Shown: positions 36,101 to 39,100 of the stretch, in pieces | Numbering within the stretch: position 1 is the first letter of the stretch | Layout of the letters: each line of letters opens with the position of its first letter | Assembly (NCBI GenBank): GCA_030867875.1 | Contig: JAOWCC010001501.1 | Span: 23,185,036 to 23,249,035 of the forward strand | Direction of reading: 5' to 3' | DNA from: Actinernus sp. WN-2022 | Lineage: Eukaryota > Cnidaria > Anthozoa > Actiniaria > Actinernidae | DNA: 64,000 bases | The notes under the pieces: generated by a model | What the model was told of the DNA's origin: nothing | The model's database searches: none | The model's input: only the letters and a program-made list of their open reading frames with translations | Position numbers and translations under genes: made by a program

Positions 36101-39100
36101 GTACAAAGAATGCTCTTCCAGAGAGCCGTGTGCTAAATTACAATTTATCCTAATAACAATGAAGAATGTCATTATATAGTATAAGATATATAAAATTATT
36201 AATAATGATATAAATATAAGCTAAGTATATACGTTTATCTAAATAATAAAAATCTAATAAATTATAAAAGCTACAAACATTTCAAGAAGTGCCAAGCATT
36301 TTGTGCTTCACTACGGATGAAGCCTCCACTGGTTAGCTCAGTTGGTACTGAGCACGATCTAGAGTGCGGGAGGTCAGGGGTTCGAATCATGGCCGCGTCC
36401 TTGGGCAGGGACGTATAAGCCGTTGGCCTTGTCTTCTTCCTCTTCTAATCTATACGAGGGGGGCGTGAAAGATCCTGTTGTGTTATTTCGAAAAAGAGTA
36501 GGGGGGATTGTCTCCCGACACAACAGCCTGGTATTCTGAGGTACTAACAATCACTCATGATTGTAAACTGCACGGCAGCACATTGCGCCACAATAGCAGT
36601 CCGTATTCATATAAATGAATACCTTTTTTTTACCTTTTTACGGATAGATTGTTTCATAGAGATGCCCCTCTGTATAAGAAGTTCTTTTTTAAGGACTCGG
36701 TGTTTGGTCGGGCAAGGGATGAAAAGACCATGTCCAGAGAGACGCAAGCTATATTGTGCTAGTTTTGGTAAATAATTGTGATAAATATAGCGGAACTTCG
36801 TCATTCATACATGACGCTGTCAAGCTGACAGAGGCGTCGTTACTCTAGGTCTTTCCAACCAATTTCAGCTAACTAAATATATCTTTTGACCTTATCTCAT
36901 AGTTAGAACCTATGATGATTCTGACAGCTCTGTTTTGAAGTTTTTTTTTTTTTTTTTAAAGAGACCCTTGCCCATGCTTACAATTTTGCTATAAATTCAC
37001 AATGATTTTCACAACGATGATTGGCTTACCAGTGACATAATTTCATCTCTACATCTACTGTCGAAGTCTGTGGATATAAGGCGAAGACAGTTGTAAGTTG
37101 ACCAATTGCCGTCATTTTGTTCTGCATTTCTGTGCAGGAATAACGAAACTGTAAAAAACGTTGCAAGCTATGGTTATTTTTGCATGAGCACGAAATTTAG
37201 CCAGAAATTTCAGGCTTAAACGACTTTTCTTAGGAACTGCACGGCACTTTTATGCCTATATATAAAACTTTCTTCGCCACTGAGAAAAATGTAGCGGTAT
37301 AACAGCGAATATAATACGTATGCACGAATCGCCTTTCCTATAATAATACTGCAAGTACTTCCCGTTTTTAGGTTAAGTTTCAAAATCTCCCTACCTTGAT
37401 TTTATTTTTAAAACAATTAGGAAATGGTTCTCCATGTTCAATAATAGGTTATCAGTGCCTGAGTTAGTCGGGCGGCAGGACGGGAAAATATTTAGCTCCA
37501 GGTTAGGACGTACGGACCTCGCGCAGCGTACAAAAATGATCGAGAGCCACATGTTTTCTCGTTCTCAGTCGATTTTTCAGTCAAGTTTTAATAATAATAC
37601 TTCTTCGGGCCTTTCTTACTTCTTGGGCCTCTGGAACCCAGAGTAGCGGGGTCCGTACGGATCTGATATGATAATTGGATTTATATCGAGCCGGCATTAA
37701 ATAGAGAATAATACATATGGAATTTATCTTCGAGTGTTCAACTCGATATCTCACGACTGAGCGAAGCCGAACGAGTGAGATTGAGTTGAACACGAGAAGA
37801 TAAATTCCATATCTCCAAGCGTCCATGTATTGTTTTATTTATTTTATAAACAATACTTGGTTGTTCGAAGCAAGGGTAAGCACGTGACGTAGACATCGCT
37901 GATTGGCTGAGAGGCGATATCTACACACCTGAAATTATCGCATTTTTACGTGTGTTCATATACGATGTTATCCTTGTAAAACACTGTAGTTTATAGAATA
38001 AAACATTTTCCGCTCAAGAACTATTGTGGATACTAATGTAAAACACGTCAGAGAATAATAATAAGATAATGTCGAAGGTTGGAGCGATAACAATCCACTT
38101 ATTGTACTGTGTCGAGGCAGGGAGCTGTCTTTGAACACAGAGTTGAATATATATATATATTCCATTTTTTACTACACTCAAATTCTCGTTACTGAATTAC
38201 AATCAAAGCATCTTACCTCACCAAACTTGAACGTTTGCTGACAGAGAGCTTCTATCTCGAGATCGTTGATCCTAAAAGTGTGCTTGTCCAACACATCATC
38301 ACTCATTATGTCCGACTCCATTAACGTGATTTCTGTTTCGATAGCAAGAACAATCCGCCCTGAATACTAGGCGTGGATAGAGTTACAACACTAGCAACAC
38401 CAATAATAACAGCAACAATAACAACAACAGTAGCAACAACAACAATTACAAAAGCAGCACCGAACAACAACAGCTAAAATAACACCACCACCTGCAATAA
38501 TAACAACAGCAACAACAACAGCAATGACAGCAACATGCTGCTGCCGTTGTTATTGTCGTTGTTATTGCTGTTGTCATTGGCAATGATTCACTTTAATTCC
38601 TTCCCCTCCTTCCTGTCATTGGCAATGATTCTGTCACGTTAATTCCCTCCCCTCCCTCCTGTCATTGGCAAATATTACTTTAATTCCCTCCCCTCCCTTT
38701 AGGACCTACTGACCTACCCATGACATTCTCGCGGTCTGGATCGAGCAGAAACTCGAAGCTTTCGTTCCAATCAGGGTTCTTGCTGTTATTCATTACTTTC
38801 GTTGCTGCTTTTCCATTCGGCGCTGTAGGGATCCAAAGCTTGACATACGGGTCCGGCGTGTCGACTGAAAAATTAAGCATGTGCCAAATAGAAAGGCACA
38901 TTTAGAATATATAAACATATAATATATGCGTTCTACACGTTGACCTCCAGAGAATGACAGTCGGCTTCAAGTGAGTTTACGCCAACATTTTCTTTTCCAA
39001 AGAGAAAAACAATTTAAGAAATATGTGCGATTTTGTCATGCGTGACGAGAACAAGAAGTACGCCACGAGACACGGTCGAGTGACGTGCTATTGCTCTCGT

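Noticed and set aside
36327..36400. tRNA gene
   Set aside because: tRNA-like head with a mismatched acceptor and a long SINE body.
38217..38222. Alternative donor G|GTGAGG for cPLA2 exon 4
   Set aside because: It leaves one base over and breaks the frame with the micro-exon; the GTAAGA donor four bases later fits.
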